Positions 23,249-34,772 of a DNA stretch of 64,000 nt are shown in pieces. The position numbers and the translations under genes are program-made. Position 1 is the stretch's first letter. Every line of letters starts with the position of its first letter. Below the pieces are notes generated by a model. It worked only from the letters and a program-made list of their open reading frames with translations, ran no database searches and was not told where the DNA came from. The DNA comes from Microstegium vimineum. Lineage: Eukaryota > Streptophyta > Magnoliopsida > Poales > Poaceae. The stretch is from assembly GCA_022036555.1 (NCBI GenBank), contig CM039129.1, positions 23,717,305 through 23,781,304 on the forward strand, in the 5' to 3' direction.

Positions 23249-24022
23249 GAAAAAAAAACTCTCTCTAGTTTGTTGCTAGTAAATGAGACATAGACTATGC
23301 AAAATTATGAAAAACTCAGGGGCACTCAAAGTCCCAAGTTTTAGAAAATTGTTGAGCACATCAAAGCTCACGAAAAAAAATGATGAGCATCTTCAAAACC
23401 CATAGAAAAATTAAAAAGATAGCTATGTCTCAAAATAATAAGTTAGGAAAGAGAGATCATCCAAATATAGGAGTATCGATCATTTGCCATGTTTCCACGC
23501 ACTTGCACATCTTGATCTAAGAGTATTACACTTCTCTCCTCGGATCCAGAATTTGACTTTACAACATATGCAAGGTAAGTTTGCTACATATTTGATCCAT
23601 ACCTATAGCTCCACATAAGCTCTAGAGATAGGATGAAAGAAGGCAAAACTTTGATATATGCCTTGGTGAGGAATCACACACCTTATGAGCGACTCGAGAG
23701 TACCATTTGAGGAACACTAAGTTTTCTTTTACAAAATCTTGCAAAACCTCCGATATGAAACTTGTGAAAGAATGAGAAAACTAGTGCTCAAGTCAAGTTG
23801 TTCTATCTGTCAACCTTCCAAGACAAAGGAAAAAGCTATAAGCCCCATGAAGGACTAAGGTAATATGGGTGAGTCTTTATTGCTAACTTTTCCATTCAAA
23901 GAGAAGTATGATTGTTGTAGATTTAGTACTCTTGAAATGTGAAGCATAGTAGCAACTCCTGATCCATCAAGTTAAGATTGATTGTTTGCTTGGGACGAGC
24001 AAAGGTTGTGCTTGGGGGATCT
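23249..24022 (+). other. 3' non-coding tail of an Athila-like gypsy element
   Basis: AT-rich, no supported ORF. It ends in GCTTGGGACGAGCAAAGG then TGTGCTTGGGGGATCT, a purine tract of the kind found before Athila-type 3' LTRs in grasses. The position next to LTR 24,023 and this tract are the only support. Confidence 0.55.
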
Positions 24023-25742
24023 TGTTGGCACAAAATATGGTCCACTTTTAAATAACTAAAATGATGCCACCAACCTCAGGATCAAGGATAAACAAACACA
24101 TCATGAGCATATTTTATCAAATAACCAGTTCCACATGTCCATGAGTGTTTGAATGCAGGAATGAATAAATGGAGAAAAGGAGAGCTAGTGGGGCCCACAT
24201 AGGGGGTCGACCGACCACCCTATGGGCCCACCAGCTCTCCCCTCTCGGCCATGATCTAAGAGAGGCACTCTAGAGTGAAATCCAACCATTGGATCACTCT
24301 GTGTTTCCTCTCAACGGCTCACAAGAATAGCACATGGATCCATGGGCCCACACCAAGGATATAAACGTGACAACCACCTCAGAACCAACAACCAACCTCA
24401 ATGACAAGTGGGACCAACACCTGGGGGACAAAGTGGGCCAGAGACCCCAAGGGGGGTCGGCCGACCATCCCCTGGGCCCACCTGGCTCCCACCTGGTCCC
24501 TAACCAATGGGGCCACTTCTAGAGGCCAAAGGAGGGCCCACCTGCCATAGGGGCGGTCGACCGACCGCCCCCTTGGTCGGTTTGGCCCCTGCCAACCGCC
24601 ATACCACTCCACACATAGTGGAAATCACCACCATCCACCCAAGGACGATTCAAGGGTTGGTTGGATCCAAGGGTCGGTTGGATCTAAGGGTGGAGAATTG
24701 AAGCCCCTGGATCGCTGACGTGGCGCTGGAGTAGCCCCTACTCCACCTCCCACTATAAATAGAGGCTCATACCCCTCTCTATACACATGGTGAAGAAGCC
24801 TACAAGCTATATTCCTTAGATTGTTCTAGTAGTTAGTCTAGAGTGGGAGTTCGAGTTGAGTCGAGCTGCGCTCGGGATTTCTGGAGTTGTCTTCTGGAAA
24901 TTCTGGTATAGCTCTTGTATCTTTCCTTCTTTGTAAGACTTTATCTTATTAAATATATATATGTTTCTCTCTACTTTACTTAGTATTTAGTTTGAGCATT
25001 ACTATACTAGATATAGTCTTGTTATATGCTTTTGCTCTTTAATAGCCTTTACATCCATAGTCTGTGATCCTTGTGGCCTTTCCCGTATGCGATCATTGTC
25101 TGTCATAGGGTTCTTTGATTATAGATCATAGTCAAAGTAGTAAGTTGTGTGTAAGCGTGGTGCTTATACATCATCTTATCCTTGGTTACCACTTGTTGCA
25201 CAGATTGTTTGTGGTAGCTAGAAAGAGGTGACAGCCTTGTCTAGTCTTTGTATTCCACCACGTGTTCTTAGGCAAGTTCTTAAAAGGAAGGCCCCCGTAA
25301 GAAGAGGGCGTGGTCCGGTAGGAGTTTTGTCCTCCTACTGATCTATCCCCTCTCCTAGCATACTTGTATTGAGGAGACAAACTATAGTGTTTAGACTAGT
25401 TAATTGGCTAAGTATATTGAAGTAGAGTGAAGTACATATGAGTCCCTATACTCTCTCGTTGTCCTCCCACCTAGCTATTCTATCTAGTCCGTTCTAAGTA
25501 TCTTTTACCTTGGCTTGTTCATTCATCAACCCCTTCCTATCACATATATCGTTTAACCCCCTATACTAGTTGGTACTAAGTTCAGGTGCTCTCTAGGATC
25601 TCTATCCAATTATCATTTCTAGCCCAGCTTTCCCTTGGGAAAATATAAATTACGATACCTTGTAATACTCCTAGGTGAAGTGCTACAATAGTATGATTTG
25701 TGCGCTTGCGGATTTATCCAATAGTCATAAGAAATACCAACA
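24023..25742 (+). repeat. 3' LTR, probably Athila-like gypsy (1,720 bp)
   Basis: Starts TGTTGGCACAAAATATGG after the purine tract and ends ...AATACCAACA, so the termini form TGTTGG/CCAACA. A clear promoter, TATAAATA, is at 24,754-24,761. Upstream in U3 there are three GGTCGRCCGACC blocks in GC-rich surroundings (24,208-24,570). No primer-site-like sequence follows at 25,743, which supports a 3' LTR. The small ORFs inside are not credible genes. Confidence 0.75.
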
Positions 25743-26507
25743 GTGCTTAGTTCAAAGGTATTTGGATATTACTTATAAAGGCTTTTTAATTTAAGTGTAG
25801 TGCTTAGGTTAAAATGTCCTCCTAAATCAAATTAGACATGGTGTCTAGGTTGATTTTTGAACCGATAGTATACTAGAGTAGATATTGGATATTTTGTTAG
25901 ACTAACCCTTTCAGGAAAACATTCAATATCAAATTGGGAAGTCCTGAGATGGACTCACAATAAAGATGAAGAAAGACGCATGAACTTCAACAACCTTCAC
26001 AAGAGAGAGATATCTAATTCATCATGATGAATTCTATGTAGCAAGGAGAAGGCGAGTGACAAAGGACAAAATCTACATCCGCTCAATCCATGGAAGAGGG
26101 TGAACAAAACTTCAAAACAAGATCAACAAAAATTTCAAGGTCAAAAGAACGAGGATCAAGGGATCAAGGTCAGAAGAACGAGGATCAAGGGAACAAGAAG
26201 ACAAAAGAAGAGAGGAGTGGAACAAGAAGACAAGTTGTTAATGCACAACAAGTTGATCAAGGGAAGTTTCCATGAAGGTACGATGCCATCATTCTCGAAT
26301 GACAAAGGTAAAGGTAAGTAAGCATCACTCTAAAACCCTTTCTTTGATTCTGGTACTCACATAAATAAAGATCTAAACATGTTTGAGCTGCAACTTTACT
26401 TGATCCAACCTGATTATCTCAACATGTTAGTTCTTTAAAGCTTGATCCTAGTACCACTTCTTAATCTCATAGTCTTAACCATCTAAAATGTTGCACATCC
26501 AACCTTG
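25743..26507. other. repeat-derived sequence interrupted by element B (left half)
   Basis: No recognisable domain. It contains a lysine/glutamine-rich stretch near 26,090-26,320 with a duplicated AGAACGAGGATCAAGGG block. It ends in CCTTG (26,503-26,507), the target site duplicated on the far side of B at 41,736-41,740, so it was contiguous with 41,741 onward before B inserted. Confidence 0.6.
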
Positions 26508-29500
26508 TGTCGGATACCCAGAAATAGGGTACCTAATTTCCTGCACTCCGCAAAAACAAAATCACCCTCAGGGGCTCTCCGCCTCGTCTGATCCAGGGTA
26601 ATGTCATCACCCACGGGGGCTTCTCGCCCCCAAATCAACCAAGACCGCTACATTCCCTCGGAGGATCTTTCGCCTCGCCCGAGCTAGGGTAACGTCATCC
26701 GTGACGCCACCTACCCTTGGGGGCTCCTTCGCCTCGCCCGAGCTAGGGTGACGTCATCAGTTACGCCTTCTACCCTCGGGGGCTCATTCGCCCCGTCCGA
26801 GCCAGTGAGACGTCATCCGTGACGTCCCCCACCCTCGGAGATCTCACCGCCACCAACAGCCTGGGATGCCCTAGCCCATATAGTCAAAAGGTCCACAGTG
26901 CCCTCCGTCCTCAGGGATGGGGTTCAAGGCATGAGTCGCCATGCCTACCCATGTTCCCCCCTGCGGTACAAGGTCATGTGCTTCCTAACCGACGACTTAC
27001 GCGCACTAGACCTGCGCCATACCTCCAACGAACACATGAACAGGGATTAGGGCGTCATCAGCCCTATATGACGGAACGCAGGGGTGCCTGGCCCTGTGGG
27101 ACCAGCCCCCGCCCATGCCCAGGTAAGGGAACAGCGGAGTTCCCAGTCTCAAGGCGCATGGCTACAACACAACAATGACGAACAGGACCCGGACATGTGT
27201 CTACTGGTGCAATCTTCCTCAGTGTAGCACCCGGTTTTCCGAAGAATACCGAATACAATGTATATGTGTGCCCAGGATGTCCACACAAAACATATATACA
27301 AATATGGAGATTATCAAAGACAATGCTTTATTATATATCGAAACATAGTTACAACATCATAGAAGCTATTCTATATCTCCTAGTCTTTGGGTTTCCATAC
27401 TCCACAGGGACAGTTGACTGGGGTACACTCGCTTAGAACTCCTTTGGTAACACCTTACTTGCACCACCATCTGGTACCCATCCGGGATTTTCATATAAAG
27501 GTGATGACAACAAGCGTTAGCTCACCATGCTCAGCAAGTATAACTATGGGGTTTATGAGGCTCAAAAAGGATAGACACGGGTTTAACTGTCATGGTTTTA
27601 GCATTTGAGTAGCATCAAGATCTTCATAAGCCCAATAATCACATGATCAAGTGAACAAGATATAATGCTTATATGACAAATAACAATAATCAATGACAAA
27701 ATAACAACTGATGAGCTATGGCATAAGGACATCACATAGTAATGATCCAAGCCGCTCATAACCGCGAGCACGGCTATCATGACAGTTTTACACTCTGCAG
27801 AGGATGTAAATCTTTACCCCCAAGCTATAATTCCCATTTGTCGGGTTTGCAAGGCCCACTATACCTCTACCTAGGAGGCGTGGTAGGGTTTCACTACATA
27901 ACCTTTCGCTAGATACCCTAACAAGTTAGTGACCTCGAGGTTTCAATGGCAAGTATGCATGGGTAATTCCTTCGAGTGGCATCACATGTGGTCGCAGCAC
28001 TATGTACACCTACAAGGTAGGAGAAGCACCATACATCCCTCGGCACCCCCTTCTTGCGCCAACAAGTGGTAATCACTAACAAGCTAGAGACATACTAGGT
28101 AATTAGTTAAAGTCAGAGCCATATAACACTCGGGGTAGCACGGTTTTCCTGGGTGGCCGCTTACAGAAATACCCCTATGAGTGAGAACACAGGTGTGAGT
28201 TCCTGATATTCCACCTATAGTCCACGTTGCTAAAAAGTCATATTTTATCATCATTGCATATATCATTAATCAAGTTACAAGATCATGGTTATTCTTTAGG
28301 AGCACTAGCATTGATCTACCAATGGAACCCACAAAGGTGACAAGGTACAAGATAACAAATATCTAGGAAATTCCTTAGGGTTAACAAGGTAGACACATGC
28401 ATATGAATTAAGTGATATTAATGTGTATAGGTAACAAGGAGAGTCTCATGCTATACTTGCCTTCCATATGCTTTCCAACTTTTCCTTTTTGATCACCTTG
28501 CAGAGCTCCACTTCTAACATCACAAGCATCACAAAAGAACCTAAAAACAGTACACCATACATTACAAGAGCACACTATAAAGGGAACTAACGTATTCTAC
28601 GCATCGCTACGAACTCGTGAGCGCAAAAACCACCTCAAACGAAGCTACGGTTTGCAAGATACAACTAACGGAAGATTAGCTTTTGAAAAGAGAACAAAGG
28701 GCTTTATTATTTTTAGCTATGTATAAGGGTATATAAGGTACTTCAGAGAAATACCTATGTTGGATTAAGTCAAACTTATATTTGAATTTCAAAACTAAAG
28801 TAGAACTATTTATTTTATTTATAAAGCAAATTACATAGTATTTAATCAAGTTAGGGATTTACCATGAAAATATAGAACTATTAACATGGTATTAAAGATC
28901 CCTAAACTGTAGATTATAACTTTACGAATCTAACGCAATTTGAACGGGTTAAAACTGAGTTAAAATGAGGGAGATATGACCATTTGAAGTTTGATGGCAA
29001 TTCTATAAATAAAGGAACTCATTTTCGGATTTTAAATAAATAAAACTAAAAAAAGAAAAGGCTCTGGTGTGCGGGTACTATTTGCCAAAAACTCAGGGGC
29101 TAGATCAAAAGAAACTGGACTGAAATGAAATAGATTTGAACTGAGGTGTATTGCGGGTTGATTCTCAGAAAACTGAGCGGCTAAACTGCAAAGGGTGCAG
29201 ATGCTGTCGGTGTGGACTGCATCAGCAGTGACGCAGGCGCCACGTGGCGAGTGGGGGTTGGTGCAGTGCACAGCACAGCGCGTGCACCAGCTGACTCAGC
29301 GTGGGGCCCGGTTCACGGGCGTACGGTGGACTGGTGACTTAAACGAACCGATATGATTTAATCCGGGCCATCCAGTGCGGATCCGACGGTGGGGAGCAAA
29401 GGGGAAACTACCGCTCGCCGCGGCACAGGGAAGGCACGGCGACGCTATTTCTAAAGCGGCGAAGCTCGCCGACGTGGGTTTGCGGCCGTGCTAGGGGACC

Positions 29501-31240
29501 CGTGAGAGGGCGTAAGAGGGAGAAGCGCTCACCCAGGGTTCGGTGAAGGGAACCCCATCGCCGATGACGGCCTAGGGAGCCGGGCCGCTGAGCCGAGGCG
29601 GTCGGCGTCTCTGGTGACGGTGGAAAAGGCTGTTGCGGGTGCGAATTGCCGTGGAGGAGTGGTGCCGAAGACTCTCCACACCACCGCGAATCTGATGGAG
29701 GGGAAGACGAGGTCGAAGACGCTCCGAGCGCGTGGAACCACGAGGTTGAGCCGAGCTCGGCCATGGCGATGGCGGTGGCGGAATTGAGCGTTGTGGGGGA
29801 GGAGGAGGTGCAAGGAGGGTGAGGGAGGATCAGCGAGCGTGTGCGATGTTGTAGACCTCTATTTATAGGGTCGGGGAGGGAGAGAGAGGACGATTGATAG
29901 AGCTCTGAGGCGGTGTTAATGGCAGCCGGCGGTTAGGGCATTTAGGGGGCTTCAATCGGACGGTTGCAGAGGGGGGAGTGAATAGGGGTGGTTAAGGAGT
30001 GCGTTTATGGATTCGGTTAAATGGGAGAGTGAAGGAGGAGCTCGGCTCGAGCTTTGGCTGCTCCATTAATGGAGAACAGAGAGGGAGGGAGGCGCTGGCG
30101 GGAGGTTGGGGACGACCTGCGCGCGGGCCCCGCTTGGCAGTGAGTGGAAGAGAGAGGGCGCAGGGCTGAGGTTGGCGCCGATAGCCTGGGCCTGCATGGC
30201 ATAGAGAGGGGGAGAGGGTTGCAGTGGGGGCTTCTCCCGCGTGGGCCTTGGGGTGCTGTGCCGAGCTTTGGTGGGCCAAGGGGCAAGGAGGGAGTGAGGG
30301 TGGAGTGATGAGCCGAGCTGGGCTGGTTCTCGGTTGGGCCAGAAAGAGAGAGAAAGAGAGAATGGATCAAGAGAGGATTTTTCCCTTTTCCTTTTCTTTT
30401 TGCAAATTCTTTTGAAAATTAGATTTGAAACCTTTTGAAACTAGAAAAACTTAGAAATACTTTATAAAACATTTTCTGAGCTTTGGAATAAAGTTTTTGA
30501 ACTTGTTTTTAATAAAAACTTTTAAAACTCTATTTAATTCATAAATAGATAAAAATCGATTTGGACCAAAATCGAGTTTTCATAAATTGTTTTTCACTCA
30601 ATAAAATTAAATGCAAAGGCATGAATGCAACACCCCATTCAATTTATATTGAAAACAATTTTTAAACTCACATTTTGCACATTTTTGTTTACTAAAAACC
30701 TAATTAAATCTTATAAGTTTTAGGAAAAACATAAATTCTCTCATTGTATGTAGTGTTTTCTATTCACAACCCAAAATTTTTATTTTGGGTTGTGACACTC
30801 AGGAAGGAAGACAGAATGAAGACAAAGCTCTCCCTCGGCAGCAGCCCAAGCCGGGCCCACGTTCACTCCCCCTCTCTCTACTGTACTCCTCCATCTCTCC
30901 CTACGTATAAACGGGGAGAATGGACCTCCAATCTCTCTCTCTCGACTCCTTGTACTCATTCACACACACTCATACTCGCATTCACGCGAGCTCTCACCAG
31001 AACCAAGAACCTCATACGCACGAGACCTAGGAAGGCGATTCCCTCTCTCACCAATGCTTGTAGCTCCCCTCTACGAGCCCTCCGTGCTCGGTAACACGAC
31101 TCCACAGCAAACTAGACGTAGGGCGTTCGTGCCCGAACCAGTATAAATCTCTGTGTCCTCCGAGCATAACCATCCGAACTCCGACACGTATAGAAATTTA
31201 CTCGTTGGCCGTCTAGACCCCGCCATTTTAGACACCGACA
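26508..31240 (+). repeat. 5' LTR of element B, split by a solo LTR
   Basis: Two LTR segments (26,508-27,222 and 30,803-31,240) total about 1,153 bp once the insert and one CTCAG are removed. The first segment has a degenerate tandem array of about 60 bp, with CTCGCCCGAGCTAGGGT-type units followed by GACGTCATC (26,580-26,830). The second holds the promoter (TATAAA at 30,906-30,911) and matches the 3' LTR remnant at 41,297-41,735. It ends CACCGACA directly before the primer site. Confidence 0.85.
27223..30797 (-). repeat. 3.6-kb solo LTR (probably Del/Tekay-type) nested in LTR B, TSD CTCAG
   Basis: Ends are TGTAGCACCC and ...GTTGTGACA (minus strand TGTCACAACCC...GGGTGCTACA). CTCAG flanks both sides (27,218-27,222 and 30,798-30,802). 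No retroviral domain is inside, so it is a solo LTR. A minus-strand TATAAATA at 29,860-29,867, about 930 bp from the LTR start, fits a long U3. Downstream of it the minus strand is GC-rich with short ORFs (for example 29,764-29,408, starting MAELGSTSWF). These are probably leader sequence; I do not call them genes. The family name is inferred from length and termini. Confidence 0.82.
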
Positions 31241-31242
31241 GT

Positions 31243-31260
31243 TGGCGCGCCAGGTAGGGG
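31243..31260 (+). other. primer-binding site, element B
   Basis: TGGCGCGCCAGGTAGGGG follows the LTR end after two bases. This is a common primer-site sequence in grass gypsy elements and fixes the LTR boundary and the element's strand. Confidence 0.85.
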
Positions 31261-31294
31261 ACCTTTGTGTGTCACCCGTATTTTCGAGTTTCGG

Positions 31295-33735
31295 ATGGCT
31301 AACCGCCGCGTTGATTTCGCTCCAGGCTCCATTGTTCATTTTGGTAGCCTGGACTTCCAGTGCCACGAGCAGGGGACCGACCTGGCTCTCGGTCGCCCTA
31401 CAGCATCCTCCGAGGTAGTCGTGGACGCCATCACCGCGTCCATGGCCCACCTCCACCTGTCTGCCTTCGGGGAACAAGTCGCTCGTGGGGCAGCTGTCCC
31501 GCGGGCCGACTATCCTCAGTTCGAGCGCCAGCTCGACACGCTTATGGGACCCCAACCAACTCCGGAGTCCCTGCACAACCTCTGCTTTGCGTTTGCCAAT
31601 GTGACGGCGCAGCTCACGGGAGGGCAGCCGCTCTCTCCCGGGCACGTCAAAGCGTCCGTCCCAGAGGCGCAACCTTTCGGCATGAGGGATGCCGCAGCGT
31701 CTTTTTCGGAGATGGTGGTCGCGTGGTTCCATGTTGACCCTGCGGAAGGGACACGCATCGGGCTAGCGTCCCACCATCCCCGGTCCGTCTCAGATCGCCT
31801 CACGAGCTCGGAGGCCACCACTTATGCCAGCTCAATCCATGGGAGCATTGATCCCTAGGACCCCCTGGACTTCGATGGTCTGGGGGATCAGGAGGCCCTT
31901 CACGATTTCCTCCAAGCCAACGATTATCTGCTCGACTCCGACTCGAGCGATCCCAGCGAGGACCGTGGTCGCGAGTGCTTCATGTGCGATGCACCGCCAC
32001 CCGGAGTGGCAGTTGATGCCACCCTCATCCATGAGGAGGATGAGTATGGCGACGACAACCATACGCCCGTACGCGCGGCGGGTGTTCCTTTACCTCCACC
32101 ACGGCCCGATCCGCAGCCTTCGGAGGCCTGGCAGCATCAGCTTCGTGACCTCTGCGACATAGAGCAGCAGCTCGCGGAGCGCCAACAAAAGGTGACATTC
32201 GAGCGTGAGAAGCTTGAGCGCGAAGCCGCAAGGGATCCCACAGAGCCCCGCGCTCGCAGGGAGGCCCGAGAGGTATACCACCGCATCATCAATGACGAAC
32301 ATGGCACGCCATAGTTTACGTGGGCAAGCCAAAACATCGCGACAGTGAGGATGCTGCTCCGCAACCTTCCGGTTCCAGATGCTCCCGACGGGAAGCTTGC
32401 TCATGCTGAGCTGGAAACCATTCTAGAGTGGGCTGCGGCCCAACAGGCCGAGAGTTCCGTGTCGCGGAGGCGTGGGCTCAGCACCGGCCATCCGGCTGGT
32501 ACCGTGCGCGATGACCGCGAGGGCTCGATTCATCAGGACCCCGCTCCGGCCGAGCGCCGACGCCCGATGGTGCATGCTCGCGTGGGCGAAAAGCACGACA
32601 TGCGTGACATGCTTGATGCGCGCAAGCACGCCAAGCAGGACGGCGCAAGCTGAGGCTACCACATCCGTCGTGGCGGCCGATACGAAAGCGATGAAGACCA
32701 GTCTCCCACGCCGGAGCCGCTGGGCCCCTTGGCGTTCATTCGCTGCATCCGGCGCGCACCGTTCCCGCAACCATTCCGGCAATCAACCAACATTGTCCGG
32801 TACTCTGGGGAGACTAAGCCCGGGCTCTGGCTCGACGACTACTACCTCGCCTGTCAGGCCGGCGGCGCAGACGATGAAATGTTCATCATCCGCAACCTGC
32901 CTCTCCATCTCTCGGACTCGACCCGCACATGGCTCGAGCATCTACCTCCCAACACCATTGATGGGTGGGAGTCCCTACGATAGGCCTTTGTCGGGAACTT
33001 CCAAGTCACCTACATGCGTCCAGGAAACCCCTGGGACCTGCGCAGCTACAGGCAGAAGTCAAACGAGTCCCTCCGGGATTACATCCGTCGCTTCTCCCAG
33101 CAGTGCACCAAGCTCCCGACCATGGCCGACGCAGACGTGGTCGGGGCTTTCCTCGTAGGTACCATCTGCAAAAAGCTGGTCCACGAGCTGGGCCGTAACA
33201 ACCCTCGCACCACCGAATGACTCCTCGACATCGCCCCAAGCTACGCGTCGGGTGAGGAGGCGTTCGGCGCAATCTTCCACCCCAACAAGGGAAAGAGCAA
33301 GGAAGTCGAGACCGCCGGCGAAGGCGGCTCGAACCGCGCCCAGAATAGGAACAAGAAGAAGGGCAAGCCGCAGCGTGGCGGCGGCAACAACGTTGTCACA
33401 GCGGCAGACCGCAAGCCTCCCCGTCCCCAGGGTGGGAAGAAGGTGGGCAAGTTCGATGACATGCTCACAAAGCCATGCCCGTACCACAATGGACCGGTCA
33501 AGCACACACTCCAGCAGTGTGAGATGATGGCCAGGTACTTCAATGCCGTCCCTGACAAGGACGAGCCGAAGCAGTCAGAAGGCCAGGACGGGGACGGGGG
33601 TCACGAAGATTCCTACCCCCACGTCAACAAGTGCCTCATGATCTTCGGAGGTCAAGAGGCCTATAGCTACAAGCGCCAGCAGAAGAAGGAGCGGCGCGAG
33701 GTCTTCGTAGTCGCCCAGGAAACTCCCGCCTTCCT
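31295..33735 (+). pseudogene. gag: gag of element B, single frame with stop codons
   Basis: The start is the ATG at 31,295 (MANRRVDFAPGS), 35 bp after the primer site. One reading frame runs through 33,735, broken only by in-frame stops at 31,856, 32,312, 32,651, 32,981 and 33,218. Order: N-terminal region; a charged coiled-coil-like helix (RDLCDIEQQLAERQQKVTFE, about 32,140-32,230); the capsid-like domain (RYSGETKPGLWLDDYY, about 32,800-33,210); a basic linker (NRNKKKGKPQRGGG); and a C-X2-H-X5-H-X4-C knuckle (CPYHNGPVKHTLQQC, about 33,475). Apart from the stops the protein is full length. Confidence 0.85.
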
Positions 33736-34289
33736 CCACTTCATAGGGAGACCATCCAAGCCACATTCCCTACTCAGGTCGTTATCCACTCATCGTGGAC
33801 CCGATCATAGGGAGCGTGCGCTTCACCAAAGTGCTGATGGACAGAGGCAGCAGCCTCAACATCATGTACTACAACGCCTTCGAGGCCCTTGGCCTACGAA
33901 GGGAAAAGCTTCTATCCTCAGGGGCTCCCTTTCAGGGAATCGTCCCCAGAAGACAAATGGTACCCCTGGGGCAGATCGTCCTGCCCGTCATGTTCGGGGA
34001 GCCGGACAACTTCCTGAGCGAGTACCTCACCATCGAGGTCGTGGCATACCGAGGGACTTGCCACGCAGTGTTGGGGAGGCCGTGCTACGCAAAGTTCATG
34101 GCTGTCCCCAACTACACTTACCTCAAGCTCAAGATGTCGGGGTCGTGCGGCATCATCACAGTCTCCTCTGACGTCAAGGTGGCGTACCAGTGCGAGGTGG
34201 ACTGCTGCGAGAACGCCATGGCCGAGGTGCGCAGCGAGGAGCTGGTGGCGACAATCGAAGCCGCTGACAAGATGGACGTCGACCCCTAG
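33736..34289 (+). pseudogene. aspartic protease of element B
   Basis: In another frame than gag after a frameshift near 33,735. It reads VDPIIGSVRFTKVLMDRGSSLNIMYY near 33,795-33,870. The active site is DRGS where Tat-lineage proteases have DGGS; the codon is AGA where GGA is expected, a single G-to-A change. The C-terminal strand is VLGRPCYAKFMA. The frame ends at a natural-looking stop at 34,287-34,289 with no RT following. Confidence 0.82.
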
Positions 34290-34772
34290 AGCACCCAGAG
34301 CTCGAACACCCCCAGCACCAACAGCTATGTCATTTATCTAGTTTTATTAAGCACTCTAGCACACTGTACATACGCATGTAACCTTTCTTAAGCAAAAAAG
34401 TTCGAGGAATAAGAACGCGGGAGTTCTCGGACCAATCGCTTAACAAGGTGCACCACCAAGAGAAGAAATCTCCCCCACCAAGAGAAGAAATCTCACTGGA
34501 CCGTGCCAAAGGGCCGCAAGGTACTCCGACTCCCCGGAGCCAAGTACCTCCACCCGACCGCCCGACCGAACAGATCAAAACTCCTCCTAGGGAAAATCGG
34601 GCAAGTAGCCCAAGTGAAAAAGCAAATGCGGAAACTAACAAACAAAGTTAAAACAAACTCACCAAGGCGCTATCAAAGTCGTCCAAAGCCCCCCCCCCCC
34701 AGGGGCACGTCATAAGATAACTTAAATTGTTTGTTACAAGGGCCCTTGGCCCTGATCACTAACCACGCAGGG
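34290..34772. other. non-coding spacer of element B
   Basis: No supported ORF. It contains a tandem doublet of a CACCAAGAGAAGAAATCTC unit (about 34,455-34,496) and a run of C at about 34,688-34,699. It lies between the sense protease stop and the end of the antisense ORF region. Confidence 0.6.

Noticed and set aside
24334..24701. ORFs in the Athila-like LTR
   Set aside because: They span GGTCGACCGACC/GGGCCCACC repeats and the U3 upstream of the TATA; no protein domain.
26090..26321. Possible lysine-rich host protein fragment
   Set aside because: A short, low-complexity frame with an internal sequence duplication and no start context; lies in repeat-derived DNA.
29408..30370. Minus-strand ORFs of 94-118 codons in the GC-rich part of the 27,223-30,797 solo LTR
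   Set aside because: Open mainly because of high GC; low-complexity Pro/Ser/Arg composition, overlapping frames, and inside a proven LTR downstream of its TATA. More likely leader sequence.
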